A stretch of 64,000 nucleotides of DNA from NCBI GenBank assembly GCA_016711225.1, contig JADJTK010000013.1, positions 1-64,000 on the forward strand, in the 5' to 3' direction. Under the pieces are notes generated by a model. The model did no database searches, was not told where the DNA came from, and was given only the letters and a program-made list of their open reading frames with translations. Positions 27,112 through 39,772 of the stretch are shown piece after piece (the stretch's first letter is position 1; every line of letters begins with the position of its first letter). The position numbers were made by a program, and so were the translations under genes. The stretch comes from Opitutaceae bacterium (GTDB taxonomy: Bacteria; Verrucomicrobiota; Verrucomicrobiia; Opitutales; Opitutaceae).

Positions 27112-27480
27112 CGGGCGAGGCTTCGTCGGGCCGTGGTGGCGGCGGATACAAAGGGGCGCCCTCCCGGAGGGCGCGGATACTATTGCGACGGCGAGGCTTC
27201 GCCGAGCCGTGGCGTGCGGCGGACCGTTTTGGGGAAGGGCCCTTGCCCTCGGTTGCAGGGGGAGAGTCGCGCGCAAGCGCGCTCCCACAGTCGGCGTCGC
27301 GCACCGGGAGGTTCACCAGCGGTGGGCGTGGCTGCAGGTGGGAGGGCGAGGCTCCGCCGAGCCGTGCTGAGCGGCGGATACGAGAGGCGGTCCTTCGCCG
27401 GCGGCGCGGCTCGCCGGGAGGCTCGCCCCACTTTCCCTCTGGTGGGCGGGTGGGGCGGGGAGGGGAAGCAAGGTGGATAC
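27112..27480. repeat. Cluster of GGCGAGGCTTCGCCGAGCC hairpin repeats upstream of the rRNA operon
   Basis: Three related units near 27114, 27190 and 27345, each with GGCGAGGCT(T/C)CG(C/T)CG-GCCGTG and followed by GCGGCGGA. Between them lies a GGGCGCCCTCCCGGAGGGCGC hairpin near 27153. A fourth relative, CCGAGGCTCCGCCCGAGCC, occurs at 61201. The long open frames here are shadows of this GC-rich repeat; I see no gene from 27012 to 27650. Confidence 0.6.
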
Positions 27481-27649
27481 GGGGAGGGCGGGAGGAAAAG
27501 TCACCCAAAAATAACGTCTGAACTTGTTCTCTTTAAGGGGAATGGGGGAATGTAAATGAAGAGATGGTGAAAGTTCTTGCTGAGGGGGGAGCAGGCTACA
27601 TGGTCGGCACTTCACTTTGCTCTTTGGCCTGACAGCGCGACGCGGTTTG

Positions 27650-27710
27650 AACGAAACGAAAGTTTTGAAAAAAGCTCTTGACCGCTGGCAGGCGACTCGG
27701 CACGGTTGAA
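27650..27710 (+). promoter_or_regulatory. Probable rRNA operon promoter region
   Basis: An A-rich stretch (AACGAAAGTTTTGAAAAAAG) resembling an UP element, followed by TTGACC at 27678 as a -35 candidate. The -10 is unclear (around CACGGTTGAACT, 27701-27712). Position upstream of the 16S leader supports a promoter; the exact hexamers are a guess. Confidence 0.4.
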
Positions 27711-27730
27711 CTCTTTCCCACCGGGGAACG

Positions 27731-27759
27731 GCTCTTTGAAATCTCTGAAGTGCGATCGA
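27731..27759 (+). promoter_or_regulatory. 16S leader: boxA-like antitermination site and 5' processing-stem strand
   Basis: GCTCTTTGAA at 27731-27740 resembles an rRNA boxA. It overlaps a segment (27735-27759) complementary to 29491-29515 downstream of 16S; the two strands pair over about 25 bases with one G-T. This is the classic RNase III stalk that frees pre-16S. Confidence 0.75.
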
Positions 27760-27857
27760 TTGGAGTACCCAGTCATTTAATTAAAGTATTGAAACCTCGG
27801 CGAGCCTTCGGGCTTGTTCGAGTGTAGTTCGTGAATCACTAGGATTTATAAACTCTC

Positions 27858-29421
<1,564 letters not shown>

Positions 29422-29490
29422 GGAGAAAAGCCAAAGCTTCGGCTCTGGCTTGGTCGAAACGACTTTAAGTCGTTCGCTGGGATACTTTTT

Positions 29491-29515
29491 TCGATCGCAC
29501 TTCAGAGATTTCAGA
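29491..29515 (+). promoter_or_regulatory. 16S 3' processing-stem strand
   Basis: TCGATCGCACTTCAGAGATT and the next five bases are the reverse complement of 27735-27759 in the leader. Seen directly by pairing the two strands. Confidence 0.8.
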
Positions 29516-29598
29516 GATGGTTCTTTTCAACGAAAAGACTCTTTTGGACAGCGCCCTGGGCATACGGCCCACGGGAGTGTGTCTGGATGAATTTAGGC

Positions 29599-29674
29599 GG
29601 GCTCATAGCTCAGTTGGTTAGAGCACGCGCTTGATAAGCGCGGGTCGATGGTTCAAGTCCATCTGGGCCCACCA
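29599..29674 (+). tRNA. tRNA-Ile (GAT)
   Basis: 76 bases with encoded CCA. Acceptor GGGCTCA pairs with TGGGCCC, D-arm AGCTCAGTTGGTTAGAGC, anticodon stem-loop GCGCTTGATAAGCGC with anticodon GAT, and T-arm GGTTCAAGTCC. It sits in the 16S-23S spacer; the tRNA-Ala often found with it is absent. Confidence 0.97.
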
Positions 29675-29705
29675 TTTTAGCACCGGCGGCCCGCCGGACA
29701 TTTTC

Positions 29706-29765
29706 GTTCTTTGACAGCATGACAGATGATTTTAAGGTAAATTAAACGCCTAAGAATTGTTGGAA
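29706..29765 (+). promoter_or_regulatory. 23S leader: boxA-like site and 5' processing-stem strand
   Basis: GTTCTTTGACAG at about 29706 resembles boxA. The segment 29733-29765 (TAAGGTAAATTAAACGCC then AGAATTG) pairs with 32673-32706 after 23S (CAATTCT, GGCGTTTAGTTTACCTTA), with one wobble and a small internal mismatch. This forms the pre-23S stalk. Confidence 0.7.
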
Positions 29766-29767
29766 AC

Positions 29768-32674
<2,907 letters not shown>

Positions 32675-32722
32675 CCTCCAATTCTTCGGGCGTTTAGTTT
32701 ACCTTACATTTTTTCGACTTTT

Positions 32723-32836
32723 CTGGTGATAATTGGCGAGGGGAAACACCCGTTCCCATCTCGAACACGGCCGTTAAGCCCTCAGCCGCCAATGGTAGTT
32801 GGACGTTAGGTTCCGCGAGAGTAGGTTATTGCCAGG
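32723..32836 (+). rRNA. rrf: 5S ribosomal RNA
   Basis: About 114 bases. It contains CCCGTTCCCATCTCGAACAC and AGCCCTCAGCCGCCAATGGT; the ends CTGG and CCAG pair. It lies 48 bases after 23S and is followed at once by the operon terminator. Confidence 0.93.
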
Positions 32837-32841
32837 ATTAT

Positions 32842-32883
32842 GGCCCGGAGTTCCGCAAGGAATTCCGGGCCTTCTTTTTTTCC
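32842..32883 (+). terminator. rRNA operon terminator
   Basis: GGCCCGGAGTTCC (32842-32854), loop GCAA, GGAATTCCGGGCC (32859-32871), then TTCTTTTTTTTT. A 13-pair stem with one G-T and a long T tract, right after 5S. Confidence 0.93.
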
Positions 32884-32957
32884 GGGCTTCTCCACGAGGC
32901 CAGACTTGCCCGCCGCCGCCGCCCCGCCATACATGGTCCCGGGCCCCGGCCCGCCCG

Positions 32958-33608
32958 ATGTCGATCAAACTGGCCATAGTCGAGGATCAGGAGCTGTTCC
33001 GCCGCATGTTGGTGGCGCTGTGCGTCACCCAGTTCGGCTATTCCGTGGTGTGCGAGGCCGGCTCGGTGGCCGAGGCCTTCGCCCGTGTGCCCGCCGCCGC
33101 CCCCGACCTGCTCCTGCTCGACCTGCAGTTGCCCGACGGGGACGGACTCGATCTGGCCGTGCGCCTCTTCGAGGCCCTGCCCGGCCTGCGTGTGCTCGCC
33201 CTCACCTCGCTGCATGACGAGGTCTCCATCCATCGCATTCGCGAACTCGGCATCCAGGGCTTCGTCGATAAGAATACCCAGCGACCGGAGACTCTGCACG
33301 AGGCCATCGAGACGGTCGCCTCCGGCCGGGTCTACTACGCGGAAGTGGTGCAACGCGTGCAGCAGGCGATGCGCAACGACCCGGTGGCCTTCGCCAAAGT
33401 GCTCAGCGACCGAGAGCAGGAGCTGCTGCATTTGCTGGGACGCGGCTTTTCCAACGAGGAGGCGGCCGCCCAGATGGGCCTCACCGCCTGGACGGTGCAC
33501 TCCCATCGGCGCAACATCATGAAGAAACTCGGCGTGGCCACCCAAGCCGAGCTCATCCGCTACGCCCTGCGCAAGGGTTTCGTGCGCCCCACGGCCGATC
33601 AGTTCTAG
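32958..33608 (+). CDS. NarL/LuxR-family response regulator
   Basis: 216 residues. Receiver domain (1-~120): acidic pocket VEDQELFRR, phospho-acceptor Asp in LLLLDLQLPDGDGLDL, conserved Thr/Ser in VLALTSLHD, and Lys in GFVDKNTQRPE. LuxR-type helix-turn-helix (~145-210): LSDREQELLHLLGRGFSNEE and TVHSHRRNIMKKLGV. No histidine kinase is adjacent, so the signal is unknown. ATG 32958 opens the receiver domain; the frame upstream runs through the rRNA terminator and is not coding. It may regulate the neighbouring polysaccharide locus, but nothing in the sequence shows this. Confidence 0.9.
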   Translation: MSIKLAIVEDQELFRRMLVALCVTQFGYSVVCEAGSVAEAFARVPAAAPDLLLLDLQLPDGDGLDLAVRLFEALPGLRVLALTSLHDEVSIHRIRELGIQGFVDKNTQRPETLHEAIETVASGRVYYAEVVQRVQQAMRNDPVAFAKVLSDREQELLHLLGRGFSNEEAAAQMGLTAWTVHSHRRNIMKKLGVATQAELIRYALRKGFVRPTADQF

Positions 33609-33826
33609 AAATGGCGGTCGGCGGAGGGCAGTGATTGATGAGCGGTGGGCCGTACCGGTGAGCCGTACCCCAGCTAGCTGCGGGCGGCGAATGGAGCGTG
33701 AGTTCGCCCGGCCGGCTTGCCCCCGGATGCCGTCACCTGTCCGTGACCGCGAGTTCACCCGGCGGTGACGCTGGGGAGTTCAAAAACCCTTGAACACTGG
33801 GCGGCGGGCGCGAAGCTTCCTTCCTC

Positions 33827-34375
33827 TTGTCTTCCCTTCGCCCCAGCACCGACGGCACACCGGTTCCCGCCACAGATGATGTGGCGGCCGAGCGCCGGCT
33901 CTCGCCCACTCAGGTTGAGGTGGTCGAGCTTTGCGCGGACGCGGTGCAGCAACTGGGACTCTCCCGTTCCGTCGGACAGATATTCGGGGTGATCTACGGC
34001 TCTCCCCAGCCTTTGGCCTTCGCCGATGTGGTGGCGCTGTTGGGCATCAGTAACGGTTCGGCCAGCCAGGGCCTGCGTTTTCTGCGCGAATTGGGCGCGG
34101 TGCGCCTGGTCGACGATCCCGAGGGGCGGCGCGAACGTTTTGTGCCCGAAACGGAGCTGCGCCGCCTGCTCGGCGGCGTACTCAAACATCGGGTGCGAGA
34201 TCCGCTCGAGGCCGGCGCCGCACGGCTGGCGCGCCTGGAGGAGCGGCTGGCCGCCGGCGACGAGCCCGACCGCGAGTTTTTGACCCAGCGCGTCGACAGC
34301 CTGCGGGTCTGGCACCGCAAGGCCCTGCATTTTCTGCCCCTGCTGCAAGTCTTCCTGCGCAGCGGGAGAGGGTAG
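33827..34375 (+). CDS. GbsR/MarR-like transcriptional regulator
   Basis: About 182 residues. The winged-helix domain matches the GbsR branch of MarR regulators: GLSRSVGQIFGVIYGSPQPL, ADVVALLGISNGSASQGLRF and LRELGAVRLVDDPEGRRERF, then a helical dimerisation tail. Relatives lie next to osmoprotectant or polysaccharide genes. The TTG start at 33827 is the only upstream start before the conserved part; a GTG about 50 bases later is an alternative. It lies upstream of the toxin modules and the polysaccharide locus. Ligand unknown. Confidence 0.75.
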   Translation: MSSLRPSTDGTPVPATDDVAAERRLSPTQVEVVELCADAVQQLGLSRSVGQIFGVIYGSPQPLAFADVVALLGISNGSASQGLRFLRELGAVRLVDDPEGRRERFVPETELRRLLGGVLKHRVRDPLEAGAARLARLEERLAAGDEPDREFLTQRVDSLRVWHRKALHFLPLLQVFLRSGRG

Positions 34376-34826
34376 TCACCGTATCGCTCTTGCACCGAAG
34401 GCAATCCAAGAAATGAAGACACAGAAGACTGTACAGCAGAGGAGAAGGTCAGAAGGTATTGACCACAGAGAAGGCAGAGATCGGTAGAGAAGAGTAGGGA
34501 ATGACCAATGACCAGGGCCTCAGGGCGAAAGTCGGCGGTCGGAAGGTTCGAAGGTAGGGACGGCGCCCCGCGCCGTCCGCAGGTAACAGTTCACGAATAT
34601 GCGCGCCATTGCCGCCCCCGCTGCAGTCACCTCCCCGGGAAGTGACGGGGCGAAGCCTACCGCGGCGCTTGGGCCGCGGTACGCCCCGCCAATCTTTGCG
34701 GAACGCAAAGATGAGAGGTGGGTTCTTTCTCTACCGCGGCGCTTGGGCCGCGGTACGCCCCAGGTGTGGCGCTGCGCCAAACCCCAGCGGTTGAAATCCC
34801 CGAACGAAACTCCATTCTAGCAATCC
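34376..34826. other. Intergenic region with stacked palindromes
   Basis: No gene. It contains a stretch of the ACCACAGAGAAGGCAGAG type, then TACCGCGGCGCTTGGGCCGC-GGTA twice (34658-34681 and 34732-34755, 74 bases apart), CTTTGCGGAACGCAAAG between them, and GGTGTGGCGCTGCGCCAAAC at 34763. All are perfect or near-perfect hairpins. Confidence 0.65.
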
Positions 34827-35039
34827 ATGAAGCGCACCTTTTCGGCAGTCATCAAACGCGATGGACCTTGGTGGATCGGATGGATCGCCGAGGTTCCCGG
34901 CGTAAATAGCCAAGGGAAGACCCGCGCGGAACTGGTTGCGAATCTACGTTCGGCCCTCCACGAGGCCCTGGAAATCAATCGTGCCATTACCTTGGCCGAG
35001 GCGGGAAGCACCTACGAAGAGTTGGCGATCCCCGGGTGA
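34827..35039 (+). CDS. hicB: HicB-family antitoxin
   Basis: 70 residues with the HicB partial RNase-H-like fold: FSAVIKRDGPWWIGWIAEVP, GVNSQGKTRAELVANLRSAL and HEALEINR. HicB normally neutralises the mRNA-cutting toxin HicA and represses the operon. It is short and lacks a clear DNA-binding domain. The stop overlaps the ATG/GTG start of the hicA remnant, as in intact HicB-HicA pairs. Confidence 0.75.
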   Translation: MKRTFSAVIKRDGPWWIGWIAEVPGVNSQGKTRAELVANLRSALHEALEINRAITLAEAGSTYEELAIPG

Positions 35040-35110
35040 AACGCCGGGCTTTTCTCCGATATCTAAATAGTCAGGGCTGTTCCCTTGACCGGGAGGGGGC
35101 GCGACATTCC
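35036..35110 (+). pseudogene. Truncated HicA toxin
   Basis: Begins MKRRAFLRYLNSQGCSLDRE-GARHS, matching the HicA N-terminus (MKRR-L-LE-GC-L-REG--H), then stops resembling HicA where the 76-base repeat at 35111 begins. The catalytic His lies near the break. The open frame continues to 35245 only through repeat sequence. The toxin is therefore probably inactive. Confidence 0.65.
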
Positions 35111-35230
35111 AAACCCGAAACAGATCGTTCACCACAGAGGGCGCGGAGAGCACAGAGCGGCTATTGCACCGCGAATGAAGGCTGTCTCGCGGCGCAGCCG
35201 GGTAAGGTTTTGGCGCTGCGCCAAACCTCG
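35111..35230. repeat. 76-base direct repeat plus GGTTTGGCGC hairpin, copy 1
   Basis: 35111-35186 (AAACCCGAAACAGATCGTTC ... GCGAATGAAGGCTGTC) is repeated at 35901-35976 with four differences by my count. It is followed at 35205 by AGGTTTTGGCGCTGCGCCAA. It cuts off hicA. Non-coding. Confidence 0.75.
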
Positions 35231-35278
35231 CCGAACCTCATTTGACCTTTCTCCGCTGAACCGCAGCATTTCCCAATC

Positions 35279-35512
35279 ATGAGGACCGTCGCAGAAATCG
35301 AGGCCGCGATTGAGCGACTCAGCCCTGAAGAAGTCGAAGAGCTCGCCACTTGGCTGGATCAGCGCCGGCCGTCCGTTGGTTTTGATTCCGAGGTCGAGGA
35401 AGCCTGGTCGATCGAGATTCAACGCCGGGTGGCGGAGATCGAGAGCGGGCGGGCCGAGTTTATTCCCGGCGAACAAGTAATGGACGAACTGCGCAAGATT
35501 GCCGGCCGGTGA
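35279..35512 (+). CDS. Antitoxin of a RelE/ParE-type module
   Basis: 77 residues, an addiction-module antitoxin of the small Unstab_antitox type. An N-terminal helical segment (TVAEIEAAIERLSPEEVEEL) is followed by EVEEAWSIEIQRRVAEIESG and a C-terminal toxin-binding part (AEFIPGEQVMDELRKIAGR). Its stop overlaps the GTG start of the toxin by four bases. It should bind and inhibit the ParE-like product and repress the pair. Confidence 0.8.
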   Translation: MRTVAEIEAAIERLSPEEVEELATWLDQRRPSVGFDSEVEEAWSIEIQRRVAEIESGRAEFIPGEQVMDELRKIAGR

Positions 35513-35808
35513 AACCGTTTGGATTCCAGCGTGAGGCGCGTGAGGAAGTGCTGGCAGCGGCGCGGTTCTACGCGGCAGAGAGTCCTTCTTTGGCCGGACG
35601 TTTTCTCGACGAGATAGACTCGCTCATTCAATCGATCTGCGAGGCACCAAACCAGTTTCGCGTTATTTATCCGCCCTGTCGCCGAGCCCTCGGGAGCACA
35701 TTCCCTTACGCCCTCGTCTTCGTCGACCAAAGTGAGCGCATTTGGATCGTCGCTGTCGCGCATCTCAAGCGTCGCCCCGGCTACTGGAAAGACCGGATTC
35801 GCCTGTAG
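35509..35808 (+). CDS. RelE/ParE-family toxin
   Basis: 99 residues. ParE-like: FQREAREEVLAAARFYAAES, AGRFLDEIDSLIQSICEAPN and a C-terminal YALVFVDQSERIWIVAVAHL with KRRPGYWKDRI. Such toxins act on gyrase (ParE) or ribosome-bound mRNA (RelE); the RPGYW ending is common in ParE-like members. It is coupled to the antitoxin by GTGA overlap and flanked by the 76-base repeats. Confidence 0.82.
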   Translation: MKPFGFQREAREEVLAAARFYAAESPSLAGRFLDEIDSLIQSICEAPNQFRVIYPPCRRALGSTFPYALVFVDQSERIWIVAVAHLKRRPGYWKDRIRL

Positions 35809-35854
35809 CGCGAGGTCGGTGTAGTAAACCCCGATCGTGAACCGCCAATTTTCG

Positions 35855-35976
35855 CGCCACGCGAAGATTCCTAAGGTTTGGCGCCGCGCCAAACCTCGCG
35901 AAACCCGAAACGGATCGTTCACCACAGAGGACACGGAGAGCACTGAGCGGCTATTGCACCGCGAATGAAGGCTGTC
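35855..35976. repeat. Hairpins plus 76-base direct repeat, copy 2
   Basis: TTCGCGCCACGCGAA near 35861, AGGTTTGGCGCCGCGCCAAA at 35874, then 35901-35976, which repeats 35111-35186. The gap to the acyltransferase (35809-36147) holds nothing else I can name. Confidence 0.7.
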
Positions 35977-36174
35977 GCCAAACCTTTGGGCTCGAGTTCA
36001 TTGGATACACCATTTGCCCGCGCATCGGCGACGGATCTCAGCTCGGGGCCGGCTTCTGTGGAGAGCTAATTCATGCCCCCTTTGACCGCCCCGGGGCTAC
36101 TGATGACTATAAATGCGGTATGCAATATATGCCGATACATTCAATAGAGAAGAATTGTTCGCCCGCTCCTCGGA

Positions 36175-37230
36175 TTGGGGCAGGCCATTTGGAGCGGAAT
36201 TGATCTAGCTCGTGGGGTTGCGGCCTTCGCTGTGGTGCAGAACCACTCGGGATTTGGTCCGAGCGTTGGCGGGAGTCTTGCGCCGGCAAACTACTGGATG
36301 GCCGCACATTTGGGATTTCATGTGCCCTTCTTTTTTGCTGCGGCGTTCTTGTTCTATCCGGAGGCGGCCGGTTTGGTGGGATGGGTGAAAAGGGTGAAGC
36401 GCGTGATTGTTCCATTCTTGTTCTGGGCGTTAATGTACACCAGTTTGCGTCTGTTGAAGATCCGTTTCTTGCACTCGCCAGCGTGGACACCGCTGGATGA
36501 TCCGATTGGTTGGGCGTACAGTGGAGCCTCGGTGCATCTGTATTTCGTGCCAATGCTAATAACCGGCATGGCAGTAACATGGTTGCTCGATTGGACCCGG
36601 TTGATTCACTCAGCGTGGATCGCTGGCGTTGCTGGATCCGTTGCACTGGTTCTTTTTCACTGGCTCGCCTCCTCCGGAAACTCCTTCGAACTCGGGACTT
36701 CCTCTGGTTTTGTCTCGGCCTGGGGAAACGATCAATTTTGGCTGTTGCGATGTTTAGGGTTGCTGCTTGCGTGGGCCATAAGGGTGTTGCCCTACATTCT
36801 GTTTGCGGCCTGTCTCCGGCGTTCCGGAGTCATGAATTTGTCTCAAACGCGGCATTTTGGGGTTCTCCTTGTTTTCCTAGTGACGTTCCTCTGCGAATGG
36901 CTGGGCTGTTATCTTCCTCCGGCGCCGCACGAGGTGTTCTTGGGGATCACCTTTCTGCTGATGGGCATTGCAGTAAGTGCATGGATCCCAGCGGTTGGTT
37001 GGATTCAGGATATCGGTCGGTGGACCTTCGGCATCTATTTGTCACATCAAGTCTTTATGCAGATTGCTCAGCAGATTGGACTGCGAGCCGGGCTAATTTC
37101 TCCGAGTAACCAGTCCCTCTGGAGCGCATTGGCCCTGACGGTTTTGGCGTTTGCGGCTAGTGTGGCTTTCATTGCCGGAGTCGATCACTGGGCTCCGAAT
37201 TGGACTCGGCGGATTTGCGGGCTTAAGTAG
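36175..37230 (+). CDS. Acyltransferase 3 family membrane protein
   Basis: About 351 residues with roughly ten membrane helices. The N-terminal motif IDLARGVAAFAVVQNHSGF carries the His expected of membrane O-acyltransferases that acetylate or succinylate sugars (OafA/WecH/ExoZ type). Later helices include FFFAAAFLFYPEAAG, LYFVPMLITGMAVTWLL and WTFGIYLSHQVFMQIAQQIG. The start is uncertain: the only in-frame candidate after the stop at 36145 is TTG 36175 or a rarer codon. Base composition is visibly more A+T-rich than the flanks, suggesting recent transfer. Confidence 0.8.
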   Translation: MGQAIWSGIDLARGVAAFAVVQNHSGFGPSVGGSLAPANYWMAAHLGFHVPFFFAAAFLFYPEAAGLVGWVKRVKRVIVPFLFWALMYTSLRLLKIRFLHSPAWTPLDDPIGWAYSGASVHLYFVPMLITGMAVTWLLDWTRLIHSAWIAGVAGSVALVLFHWLASSGNSFELGTSSGFVSAWGNDQFWLLRCLGLLLAWAIRVLPYILFAACLRRSGVMNLSQTRHFGVLLVFLVTFLCEWLGCYLPPAPHEVFLGITFLLMGIAVSAWIPAVGWIQDIGRWTFGIYLSHQVFMQIAQQIGLRAGLISPSNQSLWSALALTVLAFAASVAFIAGVDHWAPNWTRRICGLK

Positions 37231-37447
37231 CGACAATCCAACAGAGTATTGTTTGAGAACGCGGTTGAACTGATTGTGGCCCGCGCCCACCTGAATAACT
37301 AGCGCTCAGAAGGATGACTGTGGCGAATCGGCGGTGAAGATACCAATAGATCCAACGAATTTGGGCAGGGTGTATAGTGAGCCCCCCTGGAATATATTAG
37401 GGCGCGCGTTTGGGAATTGTTGGCCTTCCGAGTTTGCTTCTCTTGCC

Positions 37448-38563
37448 ATGATTTCACCAACAATATCATCCCCGCTGGGGGTCTCCCCAGAGTTCCGTCA
37501 TATTGCAGTGTTGGACGCGATCAGAGGCGTTGCGGCATTGGCTGTGTTTATCCATCACTATAGTCAACAATTTCTTGACGGTTCGAATGTGGGGGCAATC
37601 GGCTGCGTCTTCAGCTATCTCGGTGTTTGGGGTGTAGGAGTATTTTTTGTGCTGAGTGGGTTCTGCATTCATTGGTCCACTCTGACGAGCAAGGGAGGCA
37701 TTCGCTCGTTTAATTTCCGGACCTATATTATTCGACGATTCTTTCGGATATATCCGGCCTTAATTCTCTGTTTGCTTGTATGCGCCATTTTGGGTTTCTA
37801 CTGGCAGACTAATAACATCAGCCGACCATCTTGGGGTGCGTTCTGGCGGCATGCCGCACTTCTAAGCACATTTTCTGCCGGCAGTCGTGTTGCGATTAAT
37901 AGTGTCGTTTGGTCGGTTGTTATCGAATGCCACTTTTATCTGTTTTATGCCCTATTTGTGCCGTTGCTGCGAAGGCGCGGCATGGTTGCTTTGCTCTTGC
38001 TAGCATTGATGCTTGGTTTCTCAGCTTATATGATCTCGGTCCTTACCTTCCCCCGCGGTGAGATGAGGGTGCTATGGCAGCAAACCTCGATGGCGTTGTG
38101 GTGGCAGTGGTGCTTAGGCGCGTTGTTGGCCGAATTTGCGGTGCGACAGACTTCGTCGTTATGTGGAATGAGCGCGTTATGTTTGGCCCTTTCGTTGGTA
38201 GCTTTTGCGTTCTCACTCGGAATCGCATTCATGCCGGAAACGCTTCGAATACAGGCCCAACGGTTTGCTTTGCCTCCCCTTGCTGCCATTGCGATCGGTG
38301 GGTTGATCCTGCCGTCATCGCGGGGTTGGCGGGTTCCATTGCTTAGTTGGCTCGGAGAGATCTCCTATTCGATTTATCTCTTTCACCCGGCGGCGATTCT
38401 GATCGTATATTACACAATAGGCCGATCGAGCGAAATCAGGGAGTTTCTTGCGGCTTTTGCTATCATGGTTGCTATTGCTGCAACGATGTATTATATAGTA
38501 GAGAAGAACTTCGTCCAAATTGGTAAGTCTATTGTTCGGAAGTTGGAGTCGCCTTCGAGCTAG
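37448..38563 (+). CDS. OafA/YrhL-type acyltransferase
   Basis: 371 residues from ATG 37448. N-terminal HIAVLDAIRGVAALAVFIHH has the family RG..A..V..HH arrangement; FFVLSGFCIHWSTL and YIIRRFFRIYPALI are also typical. About ten membrane helices, ending with LGEISYSIYLFHPAAILIVY. It probably O-acylates a polysaccharide or lipid-linked sugar at the inner membrane. A GTG at 37334 would add 38 residues with no family character, so I prefer the ATG. A+T-rich like its neighbour. Confidence 0.85.
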   Translation: MISPTISSPLGVSPEFRHIAVLDAIRGVAALAVFIHHYSQQFLDGSNVGAIGCVFSYLGVWGVGVFFVLSGFCIHWSTLTSKGGIRSFNFRTYIIRRFFRIYPALILCLLVCAILGFYWQTNNISRPSWGAFWRHAALLSTFSAGSRVAINSVVWSVVIECHFYLFYALFVPLLRRRGMVALLLLALMLGFSAYMISVLTFPRGEMRVLWQQTSMALWWQWCLGALLAEFAVRQTSSLCGMSALCLALSLVAFAFSLGIAFMPETLRIQAQRFALPPLAAIAIGGLILPSSRGWRVPLLSWLGEISYSIYLFHPAAILIVYYTIGRSSEIREFLAAFAIMVAIAATMYYIVEKNFVQIGKSIVRKLESPSS

Positions 38564-38627
38564 TCGTAGCGTCTTGCGCTTTCTCTGCGCACATTAGTTG
38601 CTGCTAGTTTCCCCGGCGAAATGCACC

Positions 38628-39686
38628 GTGAAGATTCTCTACATTGGGGACGACCAAATCGGAACAACTTCGCTTCATCGCGCCGAGGCCCTGCGGCGGC
38701 TTGGACATGACGTCGTGCTGGTGAATGCAAGTATGCCAATCCCGCGGCAACGTTGGGCGATTTCTCTGGCGGTCCGCACGGGCTTCCGGGTGTTCGAGCC
38801 CTGGATCCGGAGCCACGTGCTGCGCCGCATTCGGGGCCAGCATTTCGATCTAGTCTGGCTGAACTGTAGCCCGGAGGTGGGGCCGGGGTTGGCACGGACC
38901 CTTCGACGACAGAGCCGGTGGATCGCCGGCTATATGAACGACGACCCTTTCGGTGGCCGGGATGGGCGCAAATGGGACCTTTTCAAGAAGGCTTTGCCCT
39001 GCTACGACCTCTTGGCGGTAGTGCGAACACCGAACATTGAAGAAGCCTATCGGGCCGGAGCTAAGAAGGTTGTGCATGCCTTCATGTCCTGCGATCCGGT
39101 TGCGCACTCACCGGTGGTGATGACCGCCCCCGAGCGGCGCGAGTGGTCCTCCGAAGTGGTCTTCGTGGGCAATTGGTTTCCGGAACGCGGGCCGTTCATG
39201 GCACGGTTGTTAGAATTGGGCGTGCCGGTGACGATCCGAGGCCTGGAATGGCAGCGCGCACCGGAATTGGGCAGGTTCCAGGACGCGTGGAAGGGACCCG
39301 CGGCCAACGGTGCGGACTACGTGCGGGCGATCCAATCCGCCAAGGTGGCGCTCGGGCTGCTCTCGAAAGGGAACCGAGATCTGCATACGACCCGCAGCGC
39401 CGAGGTACCGTTCATCGGTGGCGCGGTGTTCTGCGCAGAGCGCACTAGCGCACACGAGATGCTCTATCGCGACGGTGAAGAAGCGGTCTTCTGGTCCTCT
39501 CCCGAGGAATGCGCCGCCCGGTGCAAGGAATTGTTGGCTGACGAGGAACGCCGCCGGAGAATTGCCGCGGCGGCGCGGAATCGGGTCATCGCGTGGGGCC
39601 TGACCAACGATGAAGTAATGGCGGCGTTGCTGCGCGTCTTGGCCGGCGAGCCTGCGGATCATCTTCTGGTCCAGTCCTCGGGTTGA
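38628..39686 (+). CDS. CgeB-like glycosyltransferase
   Basis: 352 residues from GTG 38628. Rossmann start VKILYIGDDQIGTTSLHRAE; middle segment RWIAGYMNDDPFGGRDGRKW and FKKALPCYDLLAVVRTPNIE typical of CgeB-type proteins; C-terminal half SEVVFVGNWFPERGPFMARL and TTRSAEVPFIGGAVFCAERT resembles the Glyco_trans_1_2 domain. Likely transfers a sugar during surface polysaccharide assembly. GC returns to the high local norm here. First of a long run of plus-strand sugar genes. Confidence 0.82.
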   Translation: MKILYIGDDQIGTTSLHRAEALRRLGHDVVLVNASMPIPRQRWAISLAVRTGFRVFEPWIRSHVLRRIRGQHFDLVWLNCSPEVGPGLARTLRRQSRWIAGYMNDDPFGGRDGRKWDLFKKALPCYDLLAVVRTPNIEEAYRAGAKKVVHAFMSCDPVAHSPVVMTAPERREWSSEVVFVGNWFPERGPFMARLLELGVPVTIRGLEWQRAPELGRFQDAWKGPAANGADYVRAIQSAKVALGLLSKGNRDLHTTRSAEVPFIGGAVFCAERTSAHEMLYRDGEEAVFWSSPEECAARCKELLADEERRRRIAAAARNRVIAWGLTNDEVMAALLRVLAGEPADHLLVQSSG

Positions 39687-39772
39687 CCTTGATTGGTCGA
39701 TAGGAATGATACGAACGTATTCGAGCGATAACTATTCAATACAGGCCATCCTCTTCTAATGCTTCTATTCCC

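Noticed and set aside
26995..27555. Possible gene of 186 residues upstream of the rRNA operon
   Set aside because: Made of hairpin repeats; composition and lack of motifs mark it as non-coding.
35111..35976. Insertion sequence with transposase
   Set aside because: The direct repeats contain no transposase gene and no terminal inverted repeats at their outer ends that I can see.
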